Source: JAEYZM01 sp943372195 (GTDB lineage Bacteria; Bacteroidota; Bacteroidia; Sphingobacteriales; Sphingobacteriaceae). Taken from it: 22,096 nucleotides of DNA. A model generated the notes under the pieces. It saw nothing but the letters and a program-made list of their open reading frames with translations. It had not been told where the DNA came from and did not search any database. The DNA is taken from the NCBI GenBank assembly GCA_943372195.1, contig CALRXS010000022.1, positions 1 to 22,096 of the forward strand, read 5' to 3'. Both the position numbers and the translations under genes were made by a program. Positions 14,877 through 22,096 of this stretch are shown here, one piece after another (the stretch's first letter is position 1; the number at the start of each line of letters is the position of its first letter).

Positions 14877-16781
14877 ATGATACGCCCTATTTTAGTACTT
14901 TTTATATTATTATGTTCTAATATCACATTTGCCGGTTCGACTACATATAAACGAAGCATAGAAGATATTAAATGCCTAAATCAATTTGCAATCGTAGAAA
15001 GTAATCCTACAAATGAGAATATAAAGCTTTTACTTGATTACTTAATGGTTTATACCTCACATTCTAAGTTATCATTAAAAACTATTAATCACTGTACATC
15101 CGAAATTGAAGGCATAATTAATTCTCATGATAGCTTAAAATCTAATAAATACTTTTTAGATTATTATAACGCAATATTAACTTATTGCAAAGGCGATTCA
15201 ATTGGATTTGTAAATAAAATTGAAAGTCTAAAATTTGCCTTATTAAAATCTAATAGATTAGTAGAATATGCCTCTATAAATGTACAAGCGGGTAATTTCT
15301 TCAGTTTGTATAACGTAATTGATTTGAGATTCAAGTTTTACAGAGATAATATTAGATTATTTAATAAATACAAAAACACAAATTGGTATGAATATGACAT
15401 CCAAAATTATAATAGTATAGGGTTCTTATTTGAGAATATTTTTCAATATGACTCAGCATTGAAGTATTATAACATTGGATTAAAAATTGCAGAGCGTAAT
15501 AATTCAGTTGTATGGCACGGACTTATGTCTGGCAATATGGGTGTAATTTATTTAAAACTTAAAAATTATGAACAAGCTGAAAATTTACTTTTAAAAGATT
15601 TAGATAATTCTAAAAAAAGTAAATTATATGAAAGTGCATTAAATGTTACATTTGAATTGATTGAAATCAAAAACCATCAAAAAAAATATAATGAGTCTAA
15701 ACAATTATTAGATTCAGCCTATTTTTACTATTCATTAATTGACACAGCTAATAATTTTTATCCAACTATTTTTACTAATAGAATTAATTTTTCGAGAGCA
15801 GAAATATTTATGGGTACTGGTCAATATGATTCAGCTAAATATTATTATAGAAAAGCAAATGATTTTTTATACTCGCTAAATAAAGGATATAGAAAAAGAG
15901 AGAAAACATTATTAAATAAACGTTATAACTTTGAAGAAAATGCTATAGCTTTAAATGAATTAGAAATAAAAAACAGACAAACTATTTTCATTGCAATCAT
16001 TTCTATTTTATTATTTATTTCTGCAATAATTACTTTAATAATCTTGTCAAGATTAAACAAAAGTATAAAACAAAAGACTATTGAATTAGAAGAGTTAAGT
16101 TTACAAAAAGATAAGTTGTTTTCAATAATTTCTCATGATTTAAAATCACCTTTAAATACTTTACATAGTTTGTTAGATTTATATAATTCAGAAGCAATAA
16201 ACGATGAAGATTTTTTAAAGTATAAAGGAGAAATTAATTCTACTATTAATGAAATTTCTGGCAATTTAAATAATCTACTATTATGGGCTAGTAAGTCTAT
16301 GAAATCTGGCGTTAAAGTTGAAAATAGCAGAATTGATTTATCAGAATTAATCAATGATGTTATTGCTCAATCTTCAGTATTGATAAAAAATAAAAATTTG
16401 ATTCTATCAATTGACAATCAGTTTTTAAATAGTATAAATGTAGATAGAAATATGTTGTTTGTAGTTTTAAATAATTTAATTAATAATGCTATCAAGTTCA
16501 CGATAGATCATCAATCTATAATTATCAAGGCATACCAAATAAATTCTAACAACATTCAAATCGAAATACAAGATCAGGGTATTGGTATTTCTAAAGATAA
16601 ACTCGATTCAATTTTTACTCTTAGTGCGAATAAAAGTACAATGGGCACCTCGGGTGAAAAGGGCACAGGCTTAGGACTTATAATTTGTAATGATTTTATA
16701 AAATTGATGGGAGGCACAATAAAAGCTGAAAGCGAAATCAATAAGGGTTCTAAATTTATTATTACATTACCTTTATCATAA
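14877..16781 (+). CDS. TPR sensor histidine kinase, membrane-bound
   Basis: The product has 634 residues. A signal peptide (MIRPILVLFILLCSNITFAG) is followed by a predicted periplasmic TPR region (about 30-330; for example FQYDSALKYYNIGLKIAE and GTGQYDSAKYYYRKAND). One membrane segment lies at about 367-390 (TIFIAIISILLFISAIITLI). The kinase core follows: H-box FSIISHDLKSPLNTL with His420, N-box NNLINNAIKFT, DQGIGIS, and GEKGTGLGLIICNDF. All motifs look complete. No response regulator is adjacent, so it is an orphan kinase or may feed the receivers at 11838-13252. It is divergent from the HD-USP pair with a 137-bp shared upstream region in which I found no clear promoter match. It ends in a small palindrome. 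Confidence 0.9.
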   Translation: MIRPILVLFILLCSNITFAGSTTYKRSIEDIKCLNQFAIVESNPTNENIKLLLDYLMVYTSHSKLSLKTINHCTSEIEGIINSHDSLKSNKYFLDYYNAILTYCKGDSIGFVNKIESLKFALLKSNRLVEYASINVQAGNFFSLYNVIDLRFKFYRDNIRLFNKYKNTNWYEYDIQNYNSIGFLFENIFQYDSALKYYNIGLKIAERNNSVVWHGLMSGNMGVIYLKLKNYEQAENLLLKDLDNSKKSKLYESALNVTFELIEIKNHQKKYNESKQLLDSAYFYYSLIDTANNFYPTIFTNRINFSRAEIFMGTGQYDSAKYYYRKANDFLYSLNKGYRKREKTLLNKRYNFEENAIALNELEIKNRQTIFIAIISILLFISAIITLIILSRLNKSIKQKTIELEELSLQKDKLFSIISHDLKSPLNTLHSLLDLYNSEAINDEDFLKYKGEINSTINEISGNLNNLLLWASKSMKSGVKVENSRIDLSELINDVIAQSSVLIKNKNLILSIDNQFLNSINVDRNMLFVVLNNLINNAIKFTIDHQSIIIKAYQINSNNIQIEIQDQGIGISKDKLDSIFTLSANKSTMGTSGEKGTGLGLIICNDFIKLMGGTIKAESEINKGSKFIITLPLS

Positions 16782-16784
16782 AGG
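16770..16784. terminator. Small palindrome over the TPR kinase stop codon
   Basis: CCTTTAT (16770-16776) and ATAAAGG (16778-16784) are perfect arms around one base. They cover the last codons and TAA (16779-16781) of the kinase gene, 11 bases before the convergent oxidoreductase stop. It is short and AT-rich, so a terminator role is only possible. Confidence 0.3.
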
Positions 16785-16795
16785 AATATTATAAA

Positions 16796-17821
16796 CTAAA
16801 ATTGATTTATTGCTGGCTTAACTTTTGTGCCAACAAGTTCAATTGATTTTAATAATTGTTCGCGACTTAGAGCTGCGCTGTCCATTTGAAATGTAAATCG
16901 ACTTACACCGCCCAGTGCTTCGCTATGTCGAATTAACTTTTCAGCTACATCATCTGGTCCGCCTACTACTAATGCACCCCTTGTACCTGTTTGTGAATCA
17001 AAATGCGACCGTGTTACAGGTGGCCATCCTCTTTCTTTACCAATTTTTGTGAATGCTGCTGCATAACCCGGATAAAATTCTTCAATTGCTTTCTCTCTGT
17101 TTTCAGCAACATAACCTAAAGAATGTAAGCCAACTTTTAATTCATCTAACGAATAACCTGCCTTAACACCCGCTTCTCTATATAAATCAATAAGCGGTTT
17201 AAATCTGTGTGTTTCGCCTCCAATAATCGCAACCATTAATGGCATTCCTAATCTACCAGCTCTTATGAAAGATTGTGGCGTACCACCAACACCTAACCAA
17301 ATAGGTAATCTATCTTGTAGTGGCTTTGGAAAGACCTCTACATTATTAAGTGCAGGCCTAAATTTACCTGACCAAGTTATCGGTCCTTCAGTTTCTCTAA
17401 TGTTTAATAAAAGATCTAGCTTCTCTGTAAACACTTCGTCGTAATCTTCTAATCGATATCCGAATAATGGAAATGCTTCAATAAAAGAACCTCTACCTAC
17501 TACTATTTCAGCTCTTCCTTTTGAAATCAAATCGAGTGTTGCGAAATTTTGGAATACCCTTACAGGGTCTGCTGCACTTAAAACTGTAACAGCACTCATT
17601 AACTTAATATTTTTGGTTCGACTAGCTGCTGCAGCTAAAATCATTGCATTAGCAGAATCTAAATATTCTCTTCTATGATGTTCGCCAACACCAAATACAT
17701 CTAAACCAAATTTATCTGCTGCTTCAATTCTCTCTAATAATAATTCTAAGGCTATATCACTTGGTAAATAATTACCATCATTTCCTGTTGCAGCTGCAAA
17801 GCTATCTATACCAATTTCCAT
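16796..17821 (-). CDS. LLM class (luciferase-like) flavin-dependent oxidoreductase
   Basis: The 341-residue product has the luciferase-like monooxygenase barrel: IEAADKFGLDVFGVGEHH, then ILAAAASRTKNIKLMSAVTVL, DPVRVFQNFATLDLISKGRAE with VVGRGS, and late LPIWLGVGGTPQSFIRAGRLG. These are the family's flavin-site blocks. Such enzymes use reduced FMN or F420 to oxidise varied small molecules. FMN is likely here because Bacteroidota generally do not make F420. The sequence seems closest to the Atu2307/SP_0267 subgroup, from memory and not checked. Its ATG lies 5 bp after the metG stop, so the two are probably one transcript. Substrate unknown. Confidence 0.9.
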   Translation of the reverse strand: MEIGIDSFAAATGNDGNYLPSDIALELLLERIEAADKFGLDVFGVGEHHRREYLDSANAMILAAAASRTKNIKLMSAVTVLSAADPVRVFQNFATLDLISKGRAEIVVGRGSFIEAFPLFGYRLEDYDEVFTEKLDLLLNIRETEGPITWSGKFRPALNNVEVFPKPLQDRLPIWLGVGGTPQSFIRAGRLGMPLMVAIIGGETHRFKPLIDLYREAGVKAGYSLDELKVGLHSLGYVAENREKAIEEFYPGYAAAFTKIGKERGWPPVTRSHFDSQTGTRGALVVGGPDDVAEKLIRHSEALGGVSRFTFQMDSAALSREQLLKSIELVGTKVKPAINQF

Positions 17822-17826
17822 TATAT

Positions 17827-19860
17827 TTATTTAACTGTACTACCGTTTGTTGATCTTGTTGTTGGTTGTACAAATGATAAAGAACCATCTGCATTTTCTG
17901 CCATCAAGATCATGCCTTGTGAAGTAATACCTTTGATATCTCTTGGTGCTAAGTTTACTAAAATTGAAACTTGTTGCCCGATAATGTTTTCAGGCTCATA
18001 GTATTCTGCAATACCAGATACAACTGTTCTTACATCAATACCTGTATCTATTTTTAATTTTAATAATTTTTTTGTCTTTGCTACTTTTTCAGCCTCAAGA
18101 ATTGTTCCCACTCTTATATCCATTTTACTGAAATCGTCAAAACTTATATTTTCTTTTTGAGATTCTATAGTTGCATTATTTAATTCATTCATTTTTTTTG
18201 AATCTTCTAATTTTTGCAATTGTTTTTCGATTGCTTCGTCTTCTATCTTTTCAAATAATAATTGCGCTTCAGCAATTTGATGATTATTTGCTAATAAATT
18301 TTCATTGCCTGCATCAGTCCATAAATGTTGATACATATTTAACATCTGCTTTAATTTTTCAGATGTGTTTGGTAAAAATGGCTCTGAAAGTATTGCTAGG
18401 TTTGCTGAAATCTGTAATCCAATATTTAAAATCGTTTGAACTCTAGCTTCATCTTCTTTGATTACTTTCCAAGGCTCTGTATCTGCTAAATATTTATTTC
18501 CTAAACGAGCTAAGTTCATTAACTCTTGTAATGCTTCTCTAAATCTGAATTGCTCTAGTGATTTTGAAATTATATCAGGATATTTTTTTAGTTCTGAAAT
18601 TACTTCTTTATCGTAATCTGTTAATTCATTTCTAGCGATTACCTTACCATCAAAATATTTATTACTAAGTACTACTACTCTATTAATAAAATTTCCAAAA
18701 ATAGCTACAAGCTCATTATTGTTTCTTGCTTGAAAATCTTTCCAAGTGAAATCATTGTCTTTCGTTTCAGGCGCATTTGCTGTTAACACATATCTCAATA
18801 CATCTTGCTTGTTTTCAAAATCTATTAAATATTCATGCAACCAAACTGCCCAATTTCTTGAAGTAGAAATTTTATCGCCTTCTAAATTCAAGAATTCATT
18901 TGCAGGCACATTGTCTGGTAAAATATAAGATCCGTTTGCTTTTAATATCGCCGGGAAAATAATGCAATGAAAAACAATATTATCTTTTCCAATAAAATGT
19001 ATCAATCTAGTATCTTCTGACTTCCAATATTTCTCCCAATCAGGTGTTAATTCTTTTGTTGCTGAAATATATCCGATTGGTGCATCAAACCAAACATATA
19101 ATACTTTGCCTTCGGCTTCTTTTAATGGAACTTTTACTCCCCAATCTAAATCACGTGTCATAGCACGAGGTTGTAATCCTTGTTTTAACCACGACTTGCA
19201 TTGACCGAATACATTCGATTTCCATTCTTGATGTGAGTCGATATATTTTTCAATATCGTTTTGAAATCTATCTAATGGCAAAAACCAATTTTTAGTTTGT
19301 TTTAATACTGGTACCGAACCCGATAAAGTTGATTTTGCATTTATTAAATCAGTAGGATTTAAAGAAGTACCGCATTTTTCACATTGATCACCGTAGGCGC
19401 CGTCGTTGCCACAGTTCGGACATGTACCTGTAATATATCTATCAGCTAAAAATTGTTTTGCTTCTTCGTCATAATATTGATTGGTAGTTTCTTCTTGAAA
19501 CATACCCTTATCGTACAACTCTGTGAAGAACTGAGAAGCTGTCTCATGGTGAACATCCGAAGAAGTTCTAGAATATATATCGAACGAAATACCAAACTCT
19601 TTGAACGCATCACCCATCATCTTGTGATATTTATCTATTACCTGTTGTGGTGTTATGCCTTCTTTCTTTGCTTTTATAGTGATGGCAACGCCATGTTCAT
19701 CAGAACCACAGATAAATTTTACATCTTCCGATTTAGCCCTCAAGTAACGAACATAAATATCGGCTGGTATATAACAGCCAGCCAAATGACCTATGTGTAC
19801 TGGCCCATTTGCATAGGGTAAAGCAGCGGTAACGGTAAATCTTTTAAATCTCTTTTCCAA
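17827..19860 (-). CDS. metG: Methionyl-tRNA synthetase, probably started at TTG
   Basis: Charges tRNA-Met with methionine in the cytosol. From the preferred start the product has 677 residues. It shows the HIGH signature in PVHIGHLAG (22-25), a four-Cys zinc knuckle (Cys147, 150, 160, 163), GKDNIVFHCIIFPA, and the KMSKS-equivalent KISTS before RNWAVWLHEY. A C-terminal tRNA-binding domain (FDDFSKMDIRVGTI... ITSQGMILMAENADG) follows, as is common in bacterial MetRS. There is no ATG between the upstream in-frame stop (19912-19914) and the conserved FTVTAALPYANG block. Candidate starts are TTG at 19887, 19869 and 19860. The 19887 TTG lies inside a TAnnTTTG promoter element, and 19860 gives the leader length I recall for homologues (about seven residues before the block), so 19860 is preferred. 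Confidence 0.93.
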   Translation of the reverse strand: MEKRFKRFTVTAALPYANGPVHIGHLAGCYIPADIYVRYLRAKSEDVKFICGSDEHGVAITIKAKKEGITPQQVIDKYHKMMGDAFKEFGISFDIYSRTSSDVHHETASQFFTELYDKGMFQEETTNQYYDEEAKQFLADRYITGTCPNCGNDGAYGDQCEKCGTSLNPTDLINAKSTLSGSVPVLKQTKNWFLPLDRFQNDIEKYIDSHQEWKSNVFGQCKSWLKQGLQPRAMTRDLDWGVKVPLKEAEGKVLYVWFDAPIGYISATKELTPDWEKYWKSEDTRLIHFIGKDNIVFHCIIFPAILKANGSYILPDNVPANEFLNLEGDKISTSRNWAVWLHEYLIDFENKQDVLRYVLTANAPETKDNDFTWKDFQARNNNELVAIFGNFINRVVVLSNKYFDGKVIARNELTDYDKEVISELKKYPDIISKSLEQFRFREALQELMNLARLGNKYLADTEPWKVIKEDEARVQTILNIGLQISANLAILSEPFLPNTSEKLKQMLNMYQHLWTDAGNENLLANNHQIAEAQLLFEKIEDEAIEKQLQKLEDSKKMNELNNATIESQKENISFDDFSKMDIRVGTILEAEKVAKTKKLLKLKIDTGIDVRTVVSGIAEYYEPENIIGQQVSILVNLAPRDIKGITSQGMILMAENADGSLSFVQPTTRSTNGSTVK

Positions 19861-19884
19861 AACGTTCAAATAAATGTAATTTGG

Positions 19885-19892
19885 CAAAGATA
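19885..19892 (-). promoter_or_regulatory. Candidate metG -7 element TATCTTTG
   Basis: Read on the minus strand, 19892-19885 is TATCTTTG, an exact TAnnTTTG match. A transcript from it would start near 19878-19880, 18-20 bases before the TTG at 19860. No clear TTTG -33 element was found 19-21 bases upstream. Confidence 0.45.
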
Positions 19893-19913
19893 ATGCTTTA
19901 AAAGATAATGCTT
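19886..19913 (+). repeat. Direct repeat of 13 bp at the ldcA start and metG promoter
   Basis: AAAGATAATGCTT occurs at 19886-19898 and again at 19901-19913, offset by 15 bases. The second copy contains the ATG of the LD-carboxypeptidase gene. The first gives an in-frame ATG CTT TAA (19893-19901), a two-codon upstream frame. On the other strand the first copy supplies the metG -7 element. Confidence 0.8.
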
Positions 19914-20810
19914 ATACCGAAAAATTTGAAAATAGGAGATACCATTGGTATTCTCAGTACAGCTCGAAAATTTACTAGTGAGCAATTAGAGTTTTGTGTG
20001 CAAGTGCTTAATTCATGGGGATTTAAAGTCGTAATTGGCTCTAGTATAAATGCTGAACAGCATCAATTTGCTGGCTCTGATGAAGTACGTACTAAGAATT
20101 TTCAAGAGTTTTTAGACCATCCAAACATAGATGCAATACTTTGTGCAAGAGGTGGTTATGGTACCATGCGTATTATTGATCAAATAGATTTTTCGAAATT
20201 TATTCAAAACCCAAAATGGATTTGTGGTTTTAGTGATGTTACAGTATTGCATCAACATCTACAATCTATGGGCATTGCAAGTATTCATTCTAGTATGCCT
20301 TCTTTATTCCCGAATGATTTGCAACATAATACTTTGCTCTCTTTAGAAAATGCATTGAAGGGCAATGAACTAAATTATCGAGTGAAAATAAATATTGATA
20401 ATTTAAGAATCAAAAATGTTGAAGCTCAAATTATAGGTGGTAATCTTTCTCTTATTTATGCTTTACAAGGAAGTGCCTCAGATATAAATACTGATGGTAA
20501 AATTTTGTTTATTGAAGATCTTGATGAATATTTTTACCACATCGACCGTATGATGTGTAGCTTAGATCGTGCTGGTAAATTAAAAAATCTTGCTGCTTTA
20601 GTTGTTGGTGGCATGACCGACATGAAAGATAATTCAATACCCTTTGGAATGAATGTTAATGAAATAATTCATCACTACACAAAAAAATATAATTACCCAG
20701 TGTTGTTTGATTTCCCTGCCGGACATTGGGAGAAAAATTATGCGATTCGCTTAGGTCAAATTGCGAAAATTGAAATTAAAGATGATGAATATATTTTCTC
20801 GCAAAAATAA
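19908..20810 (+). CDS. ldcA: LD-carboxypeptidase (peptidase S66), muropeptide recycling
   Basis: The 300-residue product fits the S66 family in length and has no signal peptide, so it should act in the cytosol, where LdcA removes the terminal D-Ala from recycled tetrapeptide muropeptides. The start MLIPKNLKIGDTIGILSTA is the usual N-terminal block. CARGGYGTMRIIDQIDF leads to the nucleophile Ser109 in CGFSDVTVLH. LFIEDLDEYFYHIDRM carries the catalytic Glu region, and FPAGHWEKNYAIRLG carries the His. It converges with the anhMurNAc kinase gene with no spacing at all, which supports a recycling role. Its 5' end is divergent from metG, with the start codons 47 bp apart at most, so regulatory elements must overlap. 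Confidence 0.92.
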   Translation: MLIPKNLKIGDTIGILSTARKFTSEQLEFCVQVLNSWGFKVVIGSSINAEQHQFAGSDEVRTKNFQEFLDHPNIDAILCARGGYGTMRIIDQIDFSKFIQNPKWICGFSDVTVLHQHLQSMGIASIHSSMPSLFPNDLQHNTLLSLENALKGNELNYRVKINIDNLRIKNVEAQIIGGNLSLIYALQGSASDINTDGKILFIEDLDEYFYHIDRMMCSLDRAGKLKNLAALVVGGMTDMKDNSIPFGMNVNEIIHHYTKKYNYPVLFDFPAGHWEKNYAIRLGQIAKIEIKDDEYIFSQK

Positions 20811-21872
20811 TTACTGATATCTATAAATTACTCCTGAACTATGATCATGACTTGCGCCAGTAACTGATGCTAAACAATTGTTTATGTCATTGTATCTCAA
20901 GTAACCTAAAAATGCAAAAATAATTGCCTCTTTAAAATCGACTGTTATAGTATCAGGTATTATTATTTCCGTGGATGTATGCGACTGAATTCTTTCAATT
21001 AAAAATTTGTTATAAGCTCCACCACCAGTCACTAACATATTAGTTCTACTATCTCCCCAAGTACTACAATTTGCTGCTATCTGTAGTGCTATATGTTCAG
21101 TAAATGTTCTTAATTTATTTTCAATACTTATTTCATATTGATCAATACTTTTAATTACATTATCAAACACCCATTCTTTACCTAAAGATTTTGGGAAAGT
21201 TATATGGTAATATTCTAGTGAATTTAGTTGCTCTAATAATTCTGTATTTATTTCTCCGGATGATGCAAGTATGCCATCTTCGTCAAACTCTAAATTTTTC
21301 TGATTTGCATAATGATTAAACACCATGTTCGCTGCACAAATATCGTATGCAACTCTTTTATCGTTTAATTGAAAAGACACATTTGCAATGCCACCAATAT
21401 TTAAACAATAATCATAAATTGAAAATAAATATTGATCACCTATCGGTACTAATGGCGCTCCTTGTCCGCCTTTAGCAACATCTTCTTTTCTGAAATCACA
21501 TACCGTATCTTTCTTGCAACTGTTTGCAATGATATGCCCAGCACCAATTTGTAAACTTAATTTTTTTTCAGGCTGATGAAATATAGTGTGCCCATGTGAA
21601 GAAATCAACTCAACATTATCTATGTTATTTTCTTCTATAAATAAATTTATTTCTACCGAAAATTTTTCTGCTAGTTCAATATCTAGTAATTGTAATTCTA
21701 TCGCAGTCAAATTAATAGCTTGATTGAGTTTGTTTTTCCAATCTGAATTATATTTAATGCATTTAGAATATACTACTTCATATGAATATTTATTAGCATC
21801 TGCCATAAAATCGCAACACACTAAATCAATACCATCTAAAGATGTACCCGACATTAAACCAATTACTCTCAT
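20811..21872 (-). CDS. anmK: Anhydro-N-acetylmuramic acid kinase
   Basis: AnmK opens the 1,6-anhydro ring of recycled MurNAc and phosphorylates it to MurNAc-6-phosphate in the cytosol. From ATG 21870-21872 the product has 353 residues, normal for the family. Visible blocks are VIGLMSGTSLDGID at the start, SSHGHTIFHQP, DFRKEDVAKGGQGAPLVP, the LNIGGIANVSF segment and MLVTGGGAYNKFLIERI near the end, all typical of the AnmK sugar-kinase fold. An ATG 42 bases upstream would begin next to the U-tract of the preceding gene's terminator and add unlike residues, so it is rejected. Its stop (20811-20813) abuts the LD-carboxypeptidase stop. Confidence 0.94.
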   Translation of the reverse strand: MRVIGLMSGTSLDGIDLVCCDFMADANKYSYEVVYSKCIKYNSDWKNKLNQAINLTAIELQLLDIELAEKFSVEINLFIEENNIDNVELISSHGHTIFHQPEKKLSLQIGAGHIIANSCKKDTVCDFRKEDVAKGGQGAPLVPIGDQYLFSIYDYCLNIGGIANVSFQLNDKRVAYDICAANMVFNHYANQKNLEFDEDGILASSGEINTELLEQLNSLEYYHITFPKSLGKEWVFDNVIKSIDQYEISIENKLRTFTEHIALQIAANCSTWGDSRTNMLVTGGGAYNKFLIERIQSHTSTEIIIPDTITVDFKEAIIFAFLGYLRYNDINNCLASVTGASHDHSSGVIYRYQ

Positions 21873-21897
21873 CGTACGAAGATAAATTTTTTTGCAT

Positions 21898-21925
21898 AAA
21901 AAAAAGGCGATCAATTGACCGCCTT
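21898..21925 (-). terminator. Rho-independent terminator of the type B cargo gene
   Basis: On the minus strand, 21925-21904 folds as a stem of about 9 bp (AAGGCGGTC... ending ...GATCGCCTT, with one G-U pair) and an AATT loop, followed directly by eight T (21905-21898). It lies 21 bases after the TAG of the type B cargo gene and 25 bases before the anmK ATG, so anmK should have its own transcription start. This is the only textbook intrinsic terminator I see in the window. Confidence 0.85.
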
Positions 21926-21946
21926 CTTAATGTTTTAATTTTATAA

Positions 21947-22096
21947 CTATTTTACAATTTCAATTGTTCCTGTTTGTGTTCTTGCTCTCGACTCTAAAGT
22001 GAAGAAGTAAGTACCTGCTGATTGCGAATCTTTAGGATCCCATTCAAATGCTGGGTCTACCGATTCAAAAACTTTCTTACCCCATCTGTTGAAGAT
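21947..22096 (-). CDS. C-terminal tail of a T9SS type B sorting-domain protein (partial)
   Basis: The minus-strand frame is open from the right edge to TAG at 21947-21949 and gives 49 residues. It begins IFNRWGKKVFES, then FEWDPKDSQSAGTYFFTL, and ends GTIEIVK. This is the last half of the gliding motility-associated C-terminal (type B, CHU_C-like) sorting domain of type IX secretion substrates. Such proteins are usually very large surface or secreted proteins and often associate with a PorP/SprF-like partner; none is in view. The body of the gene lies off the right edge. A strong terminator follows the stop. Confidence 0.88.
   Translation of the reverse strand: MFNRWGKKVFESVDPAFEWDPKDSQSAGTYFFTLESRARTQTGTIEIVK

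Noticed and set aside
1..22096. CRISPR array, insertion sequence, prophage or restriction/defence genes
   Set aside because: No regularly spaced short direct repeats, transposase, integrase, phage or nuclease motifs were found on either strand.

Overview
The window looks like AT-rich chromosomal DNA of a Bacteroidota bacterium (a Flavobacteriales/Chitinophagales-like lineage; rank below phylum is inference). The grounds are three type A and one type B type IX secretion (T9SS) sorting domains, TAnnTTTG promoter elements in front of both tRNAs and metG, no purine-rich Shine-Dalgarno sequences, and a histidine kinase of a Bacteroidota type. No insertion sequence, phage gene, CRISPR array or rRNA was seen. 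No stretch longer than 300 bp lacks a gene.

Left part (1-4909): the tail of one T9SS cargo gene runs into a convergent second cargo gene, a beta-helix protein. The two genes share a 32-bp perfect palindrome and end in the same codons on opposite strands. Then come tRNA-Arg(CCU), a SOUL haem-binding-like protein, a PhnA/YjdM-like zinc-ribbon protein, a secreted GH13 alpha-amylase with a T9SS tail, and tRNA-Arg(CCG).

Middle part (4958-16781): a signalling cluster. In order it holds a TPR membrane protein without a kinase domain, a tandem universal stress protein (USP), a soluble histidine kinase with seven GAF domains, a stand-alone receiver, and a receiver-adenylate cyclase overlapping the receiver by ATGA. 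On the opposite strand follow a second tandem USP and an HD-domain phosphohydrolase, then on the + strand a TPR sensor histidine kinase. The likely logic is cytosolic sensing, phosphorelay and cAMP synthesis, with USPs and the HD enzyme as possible effectors or brakes. This is the most interesting locus in the window.

Right part (16796-22096): housekeeping genes. A luciferase-like flavin oxidoreductase follows metG in a likely operon; metG seems to start at TTG just behind a promoter built from a duplicated 13-mer. Two muropeptide-recycling genes follow, LD-carboxypeptidase and anhMurNAc kinase, facing each other with touching stop codons. The window ends in the tail of a T9SS type B cargo gene with a classical intrinsic terminator.

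Convergent gene ends here tend to carry inverted repeats spanning stop codons without a U-tract; only the last gene has a textbook terminator.
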